DNA from: Actinoplanes derwentensis
GTDB taxonomy: Bacteria; Actinomycetota; Actinomycetes; Mycobacteriales; Micromonosporaceae
Assembly (NCBI RefSeq): GCF_900104725.1
Contig: NZ_LT629758.1
Coordinates: 9,138,001 to 9,202,000, forward strand
Direction of reading: 5' to 3'
DNA length: 64,000 nt
Shown here: positions 26,932 through 35,298 of the stretch, piece by piece
Layout: each line of letters opens with the position of its first letter
Numbering within the stretch: position 1 is the first letter of the stretch
Position numbers and translations under genes: made by a program
Notes under the pieces: model-generated
The model's input: the letters and a program-made list of their open reading frames with translations, nothing else
Told to the model about the DNA's origin: nothing
Databases searched by the model: none

Positions 26932-28229
26932 TGCGTACGTACGACTTCATCGCCATCGGTGTCGGCCCGTTCAACCTGGGCCTGGCCGCCCTGACCGAGG
27001 ACCTGCCGGACGTCGACGGGATCTTCCTGGAGCAGCGGGCCGAGTTCGACTGGCATCCGGGGCTGATGCTCGACGGTGTCACGATCCAGGTGCCGTTCCT
27101 CGCCGACCTGGTCACGATGGCCGACCCGACGAACCGGTTCTCGTTCCTCAACTACCTCAAGCAGGTGGGCCGGCTCTACCCGTTCTACATCCGGGAGAGC
27201 TTCTTCCCGCTGCGCGCCGAGTACAACGAGTACTGCAAGTGGGTGGCCCGGCAGCTGCCGTCGATCCACTGGAACACCCGGGTCGACACGGTCACCCACG
27301 ACGGCTCCGGATATCTGGTGCACACCGCCGGTGGCGAGACGTTCCGGGCCCGCAAGCTGGTGCTCGGCATCGGCACCGAACCGCGCGTGCCGGCTGCCGT
27401 CGACCAGGGGCCGTTCGTGCACAGCGCCGACTACCTGCCGAACAAGCAGCAGCTGCAGGGGCTGGACTCGATCACGGTCATCGGCAGCGGGCAGAGTGCC
27501 GCCGAGATCTATCTCGACCTGCTCAACGACATCGAGACGTACGGCTACCACCTGAGCTGGATCACCCGGTCGCCCCGGTACTTCCCGATGGAATACACGA
27601 AGCTGACCCTGGAGATGACGTCACCGGACTACATCCGGTACCACCAGGCCCTGCCCATGGAGGTCCGCGACCGGCTCGGCCGGGAACAGCGCAACCTCTA
27701 CAAGGGCATCAGCGGCGACCTGGTCGACGCCATCTACGAGACGCTGTACGCCAAGAGCCTGCACGGCCCGGTCCCGACCACACTGCTCACCGGCACCGCC
27801 CTGGAGGGCGTGATCTGGGACGGCGAGCGCTGGACCCTCGCGCTCGAACACCAGCAGGAGGGCCGCTCCTTCACCGCCACCACCCAGGGCCTGGTTCTGG
27901 CCACCGGGTACGCCCCACGGGTCCCGTCGTTCCTGGAGCCGGTGCGGGACCGGATCAACTGGGACGCCCGCGGCCGGTTCGACGTGACCGCGGACTACGC
28001 CGTCGACACCGCCGGTGCCGAGATCTTCGTCCAGAACGCGGCCGAGCACACCCACAGCGTGACCGATCCCGACCTGGGCATGGGACCGTACCGGAACTCG
28101 GTGATCCTCAAGGCCATCACCGGCCGGGAGATCTACCGGATCGAGGAGTCGATCGCGTTCCAGCAGTTCGGAGTCCCGGGTCGCAAGAGGTCCCAAGCCG
28201 ACATCCCTCGTCAGTTGGTGAAGCGATGA
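26931..28229 (+). CDS. desB: Cadaverine/lysine N-hydroxylase, DesB-like flavin monooxygenase
   Basis: 432 residues. Class B N-hydroxylating monooxygenase: FAD motif GVGPFNLGLA at residues 8-17, substrate region DWHPGLMLDG, NADPH motif GSGQSAAEIYLDLL, and C-terminal ATGYAPRVPSFLEP. It should convert cadaverine to N-hydroxycadaverine. It overlaps the decarboxylase stop by one base and the next gene by four. Confidence 0.92.
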   Translation: MRTYDFIAIGVGPFNLGLAALTEDLPDVDGIFLEQRAEFDWHPGLMLDGVTIQVPFLADLVTMADPTNRFSFLNYLKQVGRLYPFYIRESFFPLRAEYNEYCKWVARQLPSIHWNTRVDTVTHDGSGYLVHTAGGETFRARKLVLGIGTEPRVPAAVDQGPFVHSADYLPNKQQLQGLDSITVIGSGQSAAEIYLDLLNDIETYGYHLSWITRSPRYFPMEYTKLTLEMTSPDYIRYHQALPMEVRDRLGREQRNLYKGISGDLVDAIYETLYAKSLHGPVPTTLLTGTALEGVIWDGERWTLALEHQQEGRSFTATTQGLVLATGYAPRVPSFLEPVRDRINWDARGRFDVTADYAVDTAGAEIFVQNAAEHTHSVTDPDLGMGPYRNSVILKAITGREIYRIEESIAFQQFGVPGRKRSQADIPRQLVKR

Positions 28230-30424
28230 GACTCGTACCGCTCGATCTCGACCGGGATCTTGATCTTCTGCACGAATGGGTCACCCACCCGCGCTCGCAC
28301 TACTGGGGACTCCAGGACGCGACCCCCGACCGGGTCCGCGCGGAGTACCAGGGCTTTCTCGACAACCCGGACTACGACGTGTGGCTCGGGCTCGACGACG
28401 ACGACAGCCCGCTCTTCCTCGCCGAGACCTACGACCCGGCACACAGCGAACTGGCACCGCACTACCCGGTGCGCCCGGGTGACATCGGCATGCACGTGCT
28501 GGTCGCCCCGCCGACCCGGAAACGCTCCGGGGTCACCTCCGCGGTGATGCGCGCCGTGATGGACCACTGCTTCGCCGACTCCCGCATCGAACGGGTGGTG
28601 GTCGAGCCGGACGTCCGCAACGACGCCATCCACCGCAAGAACGCCGAGGTCGGGTTCGTGGTGGACCGGGACGTGCCACTGCACGGCAAGACCGGCCGGC
28701 TCAGCTTCTGCACCCGGACCGCCTACGAGATGAGCGTCCCGCATCTGAGCCCGGAAGCCATCACGTTCGCGCATCGCCGCCTGATCGCGAAAGCGATCGC
28801 CGAGTTCAGCCACGAGCGCCTGATCGAGCCGGTCGCCGCCGGAGACCGTTTCCGGTTCGGCGACAACACCTTCACCGCCAAGCGCTACCCGCTCGAACAC
28901 TGGGTGATCGACCCGGACTCGCTCGACGGGCCGCTCGACGCACTCGACTTCATCGCCGGACTGCGCGAGACACTCGGCATCCCGGAGAAGCTGCTCGGCA
29001 CGTACCTGGAGGAGATCTCGGCGACCCTGGCCGGGACCGCCTGGAAGTTCGCGCACCGCCGGGAGACCGCCGCCGACCTAGTGCACGCGAGCTTCCAGAC
29101 CATCGAGGCCGCGATGACCGAGGGTCACCCCGGCTTCGTCGCCAACAACGGGCGGATCGGTTACGGACTCCGTGATCACGAGGCCTACGTGCCGGAGTCC
29201 GGCCGGCCGGTCCGGTTGCGGTGGGTCGCGATCCTCAGGACCGAGAGCCTGTTCGTGTACGACGGGGACGAGCGCGCGTTCTACGAGGCGGAGTTCGGTG
29301 CGGACCTGCTGACCCGCTTCGAGCAGCAGTTGCGTGGCCACGGGCTGGACCCGGCCGACTACCGCTACCTGCCGGTGCACCCGTGGCAGTGGGAGCACAA
29401 GGTCACCGTCACGTTCGCCCCCGACGTGGCCCGCCGGGCGATCGTCCCGCTCGACGCCGGAACTGATCGTCATCAGGCACAGCAGTCGATCCGCACGTTC
29501 TTCAACCTGGACCGGCCGGACCGGCACTACGTGAAGACCGCGATCGCCGTACAGAACATGGGTTTCCTGCGCGGGCTGTCGCCGAAGTACATGCGGGCCA
29601 CCCCGCCGATCAACGCATGGGTGGCGTCCGTCGTCGAAGGTGACGAGGAACTGCGCGCCTGCGGATTCGGCGTACTGCGCGAGCTGGCCGCGACCGGGTA
29701 CACCGGCGACGCCTACCACCGGACCGGCACACCGTCGGCGTACACCAAGATGCTCGCCGCCCTGTGGCGGGAGAGCCCGGTGACCCGGATCAGCGAGACC
29801 GAACGGCTCGCCACCATGGCCAGCCTCCTGCACCGCGACCGGGACGGAAACGCCCTGGCCACCGCCCTGATCCGGGAATCCGGAGTGGACGCGGCGACGT
29901 GGGTGGCGACCTACCTGCGCGCCTACCTGCGGCCGGTCGTGCACTGCATCCTGGCGCACGATCTGGCGTTCATGCCGCACGGCGAGAACCTGATCCTGGT
30001 GCTGGAGAACCACGTACCGACCCGGGTGTTCATGAAGGACATCGGCGAGGAGGTGGCGGTCATGAACGACCAGCCGCTGCCGCCCGACGTCGAACGGATC
30101 CGGGTCTCGGTCAGTGACGAGTTCAAGGAACTGGCGATCTTCACCGACGTCTTCGACGGTTTCCTGCGGCACCTCGCCGGAATCCTCGACGCCGACGGGA
30201 TGCTCGGCGCGGCCGAGTTCTGGGCGCTCGCCGGAGACTGCGTCCGGGCGCACGCCAAGGACCACCCGCACCTGGCCGGGCGGCTCGACCTGCTGCGGCC
30301 CACGTTCCAGCACTCCTGCCTGAACCGGCTCCAACTGCGCAACACCCTCCAGATGGTCGACCTCACCGACCAGGCCAGCTCGCTGATCTTCGCCGGTGAG
30401 CTGGAGAACCCGATCGCTTCATGA
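28226..30424 (+). CDS. Fused GNAT acyltransferase and NIS siderophore synthetase (DesC-DesD fusion)
   Basis: 732 residues. Residues 1-175 are a GNAT acyltransferase of the DesC/IucB type (LHEWVTHPRSHYWG, DIGMHVLVAPPTRKRSGVTS, VVEPDVRNDAIHRKNAEVGF). Residues about 180-640 are an IucA/IucC-type NIS synthetase with GHPGFVANNGRIGYG, the HPWQWEHK block and IRTFFNLDRPDRHYVKTAI. The C-terminal portion (about 640-732) is FhuF-like. In Streptomyces these steps are separate desC and desD products; here no stop or start interrupts the join near residue 176. It would acylate N-hydroxycadaverine and then condense the hydroxamates with ATP. Final product (ferrioxamine E, B or other) is unknown. Confidence 0.92.
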   Translation: MRLVPLDLDRDLDLLHEWVTHPRSHYWGLQDATPDRVRAEYQGFLDNPDYDVWLGLDDDDSPLFLAETYDPAHSELAPHYPVRPGDIGMHVLVAPPTRKRSGVTSAVMRAVMDHCFADSRIERVVVEPDVRNDAIHRKNAEVGFVVDRDVPLHGKTGRLSFCTRTAYEMSVPHLSPEAITFAHRRLIAKAIAEFSHERLIEPVAAGDRFRFGDNTFTAKRYPLEHWVIDPDSLDGPLDALDFIAGLRETLGIPEKLLGTYLEEISATLAGTAWKFAHRRETAADLVHASFQTIEAAMTEGHPGFVANNGRIGYGLRDHEAYVPESGRPVRLRWVAILRTESLFVYDGDERAFYEAEFGADLLTRFEQQLRGHGLDPADYRYLPVHPWQWEHKVTVTFAPDVARRAIVPLDAGTDRHQAQQSIRTFFNLDRPDRHYVKTAIAVQNMGFLRGLSPKYMRATPPINAWVASVVEGDEELRACGFGVLRELAATGYTGDAYHRTGTPSAYTKMLAALWRESPVTRISETERLATMASLLHRDRDGNALATALIRESGVDAATWVATYLRAYLRPVVHCILAHDLAFMPHGENLILVLENHVPTRVFMKDIGEEVAVMNDQPLPPDVERIRVSVSDEFKELAIFTDVFDGFLRHLAGILDADGMLGAAEFWALAGDCVRAHAKDHPHLAGRLDLLRPTFQHSCLNRLQLRNTLQMVDLTDQASSLIFAGELENPIAS

Positions 30425-30490
30425 GCGAGCTTGCGAGCGAATCATTCAGCACAGGTGTAATGCATGGCAGCGCCGGAGCGAAGCGTAGGT
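30422..30490. repeat. Possible dispersed short repeat in the siderophore operon
   Basis: The 72-base gap after the synthetase stop contains a direct repeat of GCGAGC (GCGAGCTTGCGAGC) and a GCCGGAGCGAAGCG element, of the kind I associate with short dispersed repeats in Micromonosporaceae. Only one copy is in this window, so the repeat status is inference. Confidence 0.3.
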
Positions 30491-30496
30491 GATGGC

Positions 30497-32305
30497 ATGA
30501 AGCTCTACCGCGACAGCCACGGGATCCCGCACCTGCGGGCCGGCTCGGTCCTCGACCTGGCCTGGCTCCAGGGGCGGGTGACCGCTATCGATCGGGGCCG
30601 CCAGATCGAGGTGGAACGCCGTCGCTCGGAGGGCCGGCTCGCCGAGACAGCCGGTGCCGCCGAGCTGGGCTGGGACCGTTTCGCCCGGCGGGCCCGGCTC
30701 GACGACACCGCACGCCGGTGTTACGAGAATTCGGATGTATCCACCAAGCGCTGGGTCGAGGCGTTCGCTGATGGCGTTCGCGCCGGTGGTATCGAATGGC
30801 ATCCGTGGTCGTCCTACGGGGTCTTCCTGGTGCAGCACATCCTGTTCGGGACGTTCGGCAACAAACTGTGGCGGGCGCACGTCGGGAAGACCCTCGGGCC
30901 CGAAGCGCTGGACTGGTTCGCGATCGAAGGCCCCGGCGGCTCCGGCAGCAACGCCTGGACCCTCGGCGGCCAGATCGCCGGTGATCCCCATCGGCTGCTC
31001 GAACTGCCCGGCGTCTACCAGCAGATCCGCCTCGCCTGCCCGTCCTTCGACGTCGCCGGGCTGACCTTCCCCGGCGTCCCCGGCGTGCAGCACTTCGGGC
31101 ACACCGGTTCGGTGGCCTGGGCGATCACCAACGCGATGGCCGATTATCAGGACCTCTTCATCGAGGAGATCCGCGCGGGCGAGGCGGGGCTGGAGGCACG
31201 CGGCGCGACCGGCTGGGAGCCGGTGGTCACCCATCAGGAGACGATTGTCGTACGGGACGCCGAAACGGTCGTCGTGGACATCATGGAGACGGCTCGTGGG
31301 CCGGTCATCGACGGGACTCTGAGTCTTCGTACCCCCGCAAGGGCCGATTTTGATCTGGGTTTCGACGCCCTGCTGCCGTTGTTGCACGCGACGACCGTGG
31401 ACGACGTGGCGGACGCGTTGTCCCGCTGGGTCGAACCGGTCAACAGTGTCCTCACCAGCGACTCCACCGGCCGTACCCGGCAGCTGACGGTCGGGCGGGT
31501 GCCGCAGCGCGACGACCGCAACCAACTCGTCCCGGTGCCCGCCTGGGAACCACGCCACCAGTGGAAACCGGGCTGGGCGCCGATGTTCCGGGCCGACGTC
31601 GAGTCAGCGGTCAACGCCAACGACCGGCGGCCGGACACCGCCCCCTACGGCGTGGACTTCGCCCCGCCCGGCCGGGCCCGCCGCATCCGGGCACTGCTCG
31701 ACGAAGGTGTCACCCACGAGCGGATCCACATGGACACCGCCCTGCCCGCCTCATCCCTGGAAGCCGGGGCGCGGATGGCCCGGCGGACCGCGGTGGCCCG
31801 GGCGCTGTGCGACCTGCCCGCTTTGCAGCCGCTCTTCACACCGAGCGGCCACGATCCGCTCTTCGCGCCGTGGACCGACCCGCGCGCCCGCATCGGCATC
31901 GCCCTCGACGGGGTGCTCGGCGGGCTGGGCCTGGACCCGTCCGCCCTGGTCCCGCTCGACTCCGGGGAATCGTCGGCGTGGGGGGAACGGCATCTGCTCC
32001 ACCCGATCCAGCTGCCCGGGCTCGACGCGGTCGTCCCCAACGTGGAGTTGAGTGGATCGGCCGACTGTGTGCTCAACACCTCCAGCGTGCCGGGCGTCAG
32101 TGACCTGTGCTGGCGCGGGCCGGTCGCCCGGTACGTCTGGGACGTCACCGACCGGTCCCGCAGCCGGTGGGTGGTGCCGTTCGGCGCCTCCGACGACCCG
32201 TCGTCACCACACTTCCTGGACCAGTTGCCGCATTGGACCGCGGGCACGCTCATCGAGTTGGTCACCGACTGGGACCTGCTCACCTTCGACGGGAGCTTTT
32301 CATGA
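30497..32305 (+). CDS. Penicillin-acylase-family Ntn hydrolase (DesG-like)
   Basis: 602 residues. The N-terminus KLYRDSHGIPHLRA begins the alpha-chain region. The autoprocessing site is GPGGSGSNAWTLGG with Ser151 as the predicted nucleophile and new N-terminus, then HFGHTGSVAWAITNAMADYQ in the beta chain. There is no signal peptide, unlike classical penicillin G acylase, so it should act in the cytoplasm. It sits in the siderophore run and its stop overlaps the next GNAT start (ATGA). Comparable acylase plus acyltransferase pairs (desG/desH) have been described beside some Streptomyces desferrioxamine genes and linked to aryl- or acyl-capped ferrioxamines; the same role is inferred here. ATG 30497 fits the family N-terminus better than ATG 30464. 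Confidence 0.85.
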   Translation: MKLYRDSHGIPHLRAGSVLDLAWLQGRVTAIDRGRQIEVERRRSEGRLAETAGAAELGWDRFARRARLDDTARRCYENSDVSTKRWVEAFADGVRAGGIEWHPWSSYGVFLVQHILFGTFGNKLWRAHVGKTLGPEALDWFAIEGPGGSGSNAWTLGGQIAGDPHRLLELPGVYQQIRLACPSFDVAGLTFPGVPGVQHFGHTGSVAWAITNAMADYQDLFIEEIRAGEAGLEARGATGWEPVVTHQETIVVRDAETVVVDIMETARGPVIDGTLSLRTPARADFDLGFDALLPLLHATTVDDVADALSRWVEPVNSVLTSDSTGRTRQLTVGRVPQRDDRNQLVPVPAWEPRHQWKPGWAPMFRADVESAVNANDRRPDTAPYGVDFAPPGRARRIRALLDEGVTHERIHMDTALPASSLEAGARMARRTAVARALCDLPALQPLFTPSGHDPLFAPWTDPRARIGIALDGVLGGLGLDPSALVPLDSGESSAWGERHLLHPIQLPGLDAVVPNVELSGSADCVLNTSSVPGVSDLCWRGPVARYVWDVTDRSRSRWVVPFGASDDPSSPHFLDQLPHWTAGTLIELVTDWDLLTFDGSFS

Positions 32306-32856
32306 TCGCCTTTTCGGAGAAGTTGCCCGGCCTGGGCGAGCTGGTGATGATCCCGCTCGACCCGGTGGCCCATGCGCCACTGGTGCACTCCTGGGTGGTG
32401 AAGGAACGCAACCGCTTCTGGGGCATGCCCGAACACAGCGTCGAGCAGGTGTCCGAGATCTACGCCTTCGTCGACAGCCTGGACAGTCACCACGCCTACC
32501 TGCTGCTGCTCGACGACCACGCGATCGGGATCTTCCAGACCTACCAGCCTGCCCTCGACCCGGTCGCCGAATGCTACGAGGTCCAGCCCGGCGACTTCGG
32601 CCTGCACCTGCTCCTCGACGCCGGCGACCGAAAACTGCCGCACGTGACGAGCATGGTCTTCCCGGCCCTGCTCCGGCACCTGTTCACCGACCCGTCCCGA
32701 ACCCGGCTGATCGCCGAGCCGGACATCCGCAACGACCGCATGATCACCCGCTTGCAGCGCGAGGGTTTCACCCTGGGCCCGATCATCGACATGGGCCACA
32801 AGCAGGCAAGATTGACATTCCTGGACAGGTCCCGTTTCGAAAATCCAAAAGAGTGA
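32302..32856 (+). CDS. GNAT acyltransferase, second copy in siderophore operon (DesH-like)
   Basis: 184 residues related to the N-terminal domain of the fused synthetase (shared elements VHSWVVKERNRFWGM, GDFGLHLLLDAGDRKLPHVTS, AEPDIRNDRMITRLQREGF). It is translationally coupled to the acylase. Two non-identical acyltransferases in one siderophore operon imply two acyl donors, one perhaps for a terminal cap, but the donor is unknown. Last gene of the run; the PIN-toxin locus begins 91 bases later. Confidence 0.85.
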   Translation: MIAFSEKLPGLGELVMIPLDPVAHAPLVHSWVVKERNRFWGMPEHSVEQVSEIYAFVDSLDSHHAYLLLLDDHAIGIFQTYQPALDPVAECYEVQPGDFGLHLLLDAGDRKLPHVTSMVFPALLRHLFTDPSRTRLIAEPDIRNDRMITRLQREGFTLGPIIDMGHKQARLTFLDRSRFENPKE

Positions 32857-32888
32857 AAGTTCCTCCATCGGGGGAGTAGGGTTGATAC

Positions 32889-32925
32889 GAGACCAGATGC
32901 GTTGTCACACTGGTCTCATGACAAC
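32889..32925. promoter_or_regulatory. Two interlocked inverted repeats upstream of toxin-antitoxin genes
   Basis: GAGACCAG (32889-32896) pairs with CTGGTCTC (32910-32917), and GTTGTCA (32901-32907) pairs with TGACAAC (32919-32925). The arms interleave, so only one pairing can form at a time. The site ends 22 bases before the antitoxin ATG, in the expected promoter/operator position for an autoregulated module. Confidence 0.6.
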
Positions 32926-32947
32926 AAGACTCCTGCGGGAGGCACCC

Positions 32948-33151
32948 ATGAGTGCGAGTAGCACCAACCCCATCCCGTCCCGCGACGAAGGCGGTTTCAC
33001 ACCCTTCGAGCAGTTCCTCAGGCAGTGGGGCAAGCCGTTGCTGACGGCCGAGGAGTGGGCCGCTTCTGCCCCGGATGTCTTCGAAACAGCTGAGGGACTC
33101 GACGAGTTCCTCAGCTGGTACCGCGCTGAGCGTCAGAAGAATTTTGGCTGA
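32948..33151 (+). CDS. Putative antitoxin partner of PIN toxin
   Basis: 67 residues from ATG 32948, with GGGAGG upstream. The sequence is acidic and Trp-rich (FEQFLRQWGKPLLTAEEWAAS, LDEFLSWYRAERQKNFG) and looks helical. No ribbon-helix-helix, AbrB or HTH DNA-binding motif is obvious, unlike classical VapB. Assignment rests on its size, its 9-base spacing from the PIN gene and the operator-like repeats upstream. Confidence 0.65.
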   Translation: MSASSTNPIPSRDEGGFTPFEQFLRQWGKPLLTAEEWAASAPDVFETAEGLDEFLSWYRAERQKNFG

Positions 33152-33160
33152 TCAGTACCG

Positions 33161-33562
33161 ATGCGTCCCATTGTCTACGATACCGATGTCGCATCCGCGG
33201 AGATCAAGCGCCGGCTACCGTCGGCGCTTGCCGCAAAGCTTGCTGGCCGCAGTCCGGTGCTGACATTCGTTGGTCAAGCCGAACTTCTGGAATGGACATT
33301 CGGTCGGAATTGGGGTTCGTGGAAGCGTGCCCAGTTCGATCGGTGGTTCATTGATGTTCCGACGTTGCCGGGCGATCCGCTGGTGGCGCAGACCTATGCG
33401 AGGCTCTCGTTCGCTGCGAAGTCCCGAGGCAGGCCACGCCCGATGAACGATATGTGGGTCGCCTCCTGTTGCCTCGCACACGACCTGCCGTTGGCGACTC
33501 TCAACGTGAAGGATTTCGACGACTTTCGCATTCATCACGGGCTTGAGATCGTGACCGCCTGA
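33161..33562 (+). CDS. PIN-domain ribonuclease toxin, VapC-like
   Basis: 133 residues. The acidic PIN site is visible: D7 (and D9) in VYDTDVAS, E41 in GQAELLEW, the NDMWVASCCLAHDLPLAT helix with its Asp, and the NVKDF motif. It should cleave RNA when freed from its antitoxin. Codon usage and local GC look lower than in the flanking genes, suggesting horizontal acquisition of the pair. Confidence 0.88.
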   Translation: MRPIVYDTDVASAEIKRRLPSALAAKLAGRSPVLTFVGQAELLEWTFGRNWGSWKRAQFDRWFIDVPTLPGDPLVAQTYARLSFAAKSRGRPRPMNDMWVASCCLAHDLPLATLNVKDFDDFRIHHGLEIVTA

Positions 33563-33595
33563 TCCGAGTCCCCCCGGTTGGCTATCGTCTCGGGC

Positions 33596-34045
33596 ATGGA
33601 GTTCCGGGGTGAGTTGCAGAAGACCGGGGGGACCACCACCGGCTTTCAGATTCCTGACGACCTGGTTGCCGGGCTCGGCGGGGGTGGGCGGCCCAAAGTC
33701 GTCGTCGAGGTCGGGGACTTCGAGTTCCGGTCGTCGATCGCGAAGATGGGCGGGGCCTACTGGCTCGGCGTGAGCGCCGAGCGGCGGACGGCCGGTGGGC
33801 TCGAAGGCGGGCAGGTCTACGAACTGCGGATCACGCTGGACGAGGTCCCCCGTACCATCGAAGTGCCCGAAGATCTCGCCGTGGCCCTTGCCGCCGAACC
33901 GGGCGCCAAAGCCTTCTGGGACACCGTGTCGCCCAGCAATCAGCGCTGGCACGCCGATCAGTTGACCTCGGCGAAGACCCCGGAGACTCGCTCCCGGCGG
34001 CTCGCGAAGTCCCTCGACCTGCTGCGCGCCGGTAAGGCCCGCTGA
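33596..34045 (+). CDS. DUF1905/YdeI-type protein
   Basis: 149 residues. N-terminal DUF1905-like barrel (MEFRGELQKTGGTTTGFQIP, GGAYWLGVSAERR) followed by the YdeI/OmpD-associated helical tail (FWDTVSPSNQRWHADQLTSA, KTPETRSRRLAKSLDLLRAG). The tail in related proteins is linked to bacteriocin protection, but the molecular function is unknown. Start at ATG 33596. It converges on the orphan gene ending at 34049. Confidence 0.85.
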   Translation: MEFRGELQKTGGTTTGFQIPDDLVAGLGGGGRPKVVVEVGDFEFRSSIAKMGGAYWLGVSAERRTAGGLEGGQVYELRITLDEVPRTIEVPEDLAVALAAEPGAKAFWDTVSPSNQRWHADQLTSAKTPETRSRRLAKSLDLLRAGKAR

Positions 34046-34048
34046 CGT

Positions 34049-35215
34049 TCACAGCGGGCGGAAGGCCACCTCCGGGTCGAGCAGCGTCGCCCAGGCCGGC
34101 CGGTACGCCGGTAGCCGCCCGTCCATCTCCTCCTGCAGGTTGGTGCGCCACGGCCCGGACACGCCGTCGTCGTGCCACCACACCGGCCAGGAGTCGTAGC
34201 GGCGTTCGATGTTGACCCCGGTGGCGCTGGTCTCCACTCGCAGGAACAGCCACCGGCCGTACCGCGGGTCGGATTCGGCTCGGCGCAGCGCCCGGACCAG
34301 TTCGGTGAGCCGCCGGAACGCCGCGTACCGCTCCTCGTCGAGCCGATCAGCGGGCGGACGGTCGCCGGGCTGGGCGCTGAAGCTGGTGGCGTCGGCGTAG
34401 GCGAGCAGCGAGCACCGCCCGTCACCGTCCGGGGAACGGTCCTGCAGCCAGCCGACCAGGGTGTCGAGTTCGGCGGTGGTGGGCGGGGCCGGGCGGGACA
34501 GTTCGGGGGAGTCCCGCATGGCCGCCCACACCAGCCGGTCGTGTTCGCCCTGGCTGAGTTGCCGGACCCGGCGCATCGGCGGCCGCCGGCCGGGCCGGAT
34601 CCGGGGTGCGGCGCTGCCGGGCAGGAGGCCGCCACGCCGGGCGCCGTCGAGGGCCGCGCCGATGTCCGGCGGGGTGTCGGTGAGGATCTCGGTCAGCAGG
34701 TCGGTGAAGTGCGCGCCGGTCAGGTCGGCCCGGACCGCGGCGGCGAGCAGTTGTTCGGCGGCCTGCCGGGGGCCGTACCGGCTGAGCGCGACGATCGTGC
34801 TCTCCGCGGTGAGCAGCGGCCCGGCCATCTCGGTCATGCCGTCGGGCAGACCGGCCGGGTAGCGGACCCGGGACCAGCGGCCACTCTCGTGCCAGATCAC
34901 AAAACCGAGCCGGTCACGTTCGGCCAGCGGCGACAGCGTGTCCCAGGGCAGCCAGTCGGGGGCGCCGGTGAGCAGGTCCAGCGCCGGTTCGAGCCGGGTG
35001 GTGGCGCTCTCCTGGAGGCTGTGCCCCCAGAGCACCGCGCGGCGGCCGTCGAGCAGCGCGAACCGGGCCCAACTGCCGTCGTCGTCCTGCCGTCCGGCGC
35101 CGAGTTCGTCGATCGACCAGGTGCCGGGCCGGCCGAGAGCCGCGTAGGTGGCGCTCAGCGTCGCCCAGCGGGTCCAGAGAAGTCCGGGAGCGGGCAGGTC
35201 GACGTTGCTCAGCAT
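34049..35215 (-). CDS. Hypothetical protein, possible immunity-type C-terminal domain
   Basis: 388 residues, soluble, Trp-rich, no signal peptide. I do not recognise the N-terminal 250 residues. The last 75 (RWLFLRVETSATGVNIERRY, SWPVWWHDDGVSGPW, AYRPAWATLLDPEVAFRPL) recall the YezG/DUF600 group of immunity-like proteins in pattern, but this is weak. ATG 35215 is preferred over ATG/GTG candidates further upstream because it leaves a normal promoter gap to the divergent peptidase gene. Confidence 0.65.
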   Translation of the reverse strand: MLSNVDLPAPGLLWTRWATLSATYAALGRPGTWSIDELGAGRQDDDGSWARFALLDGRRAVLWGHSLQESATTRLEPALDLLTGAPDWLPWDTLSPLAERDRLGFVIWHESGRWSRVRYPAGLPDGMTEMAGPLLTAESTIVALSRYGPRQAAEQLLAAAVRADLTGAHFTDLLTEILTDTPPDIGAALDGARRGGLLPGSAAPRIRPGRRPPMRRVRQLSQGEHDRLVWAAMRDSPELSRPAPPTTAELDTLVGWLQDRSPDGDGRCSLLAYADATSFSAQPGDRPPADRLDEERYAAFRRLTELVRALRRAESDPRYGRWLFLRVETSATGVNIERRYDSWPVWWHDDGVSGPWRTNLQEEMDGRLPAYRPAWATLLDPEVAFRPL

Positions 35216-35298
35216 CCGTCCACTGTGCCAAATACTTCGCCGGTCGGCTGGCATCGCCCCTCTACGATGCGAACGTCTTCGATCAAAGGGGGAGATGA

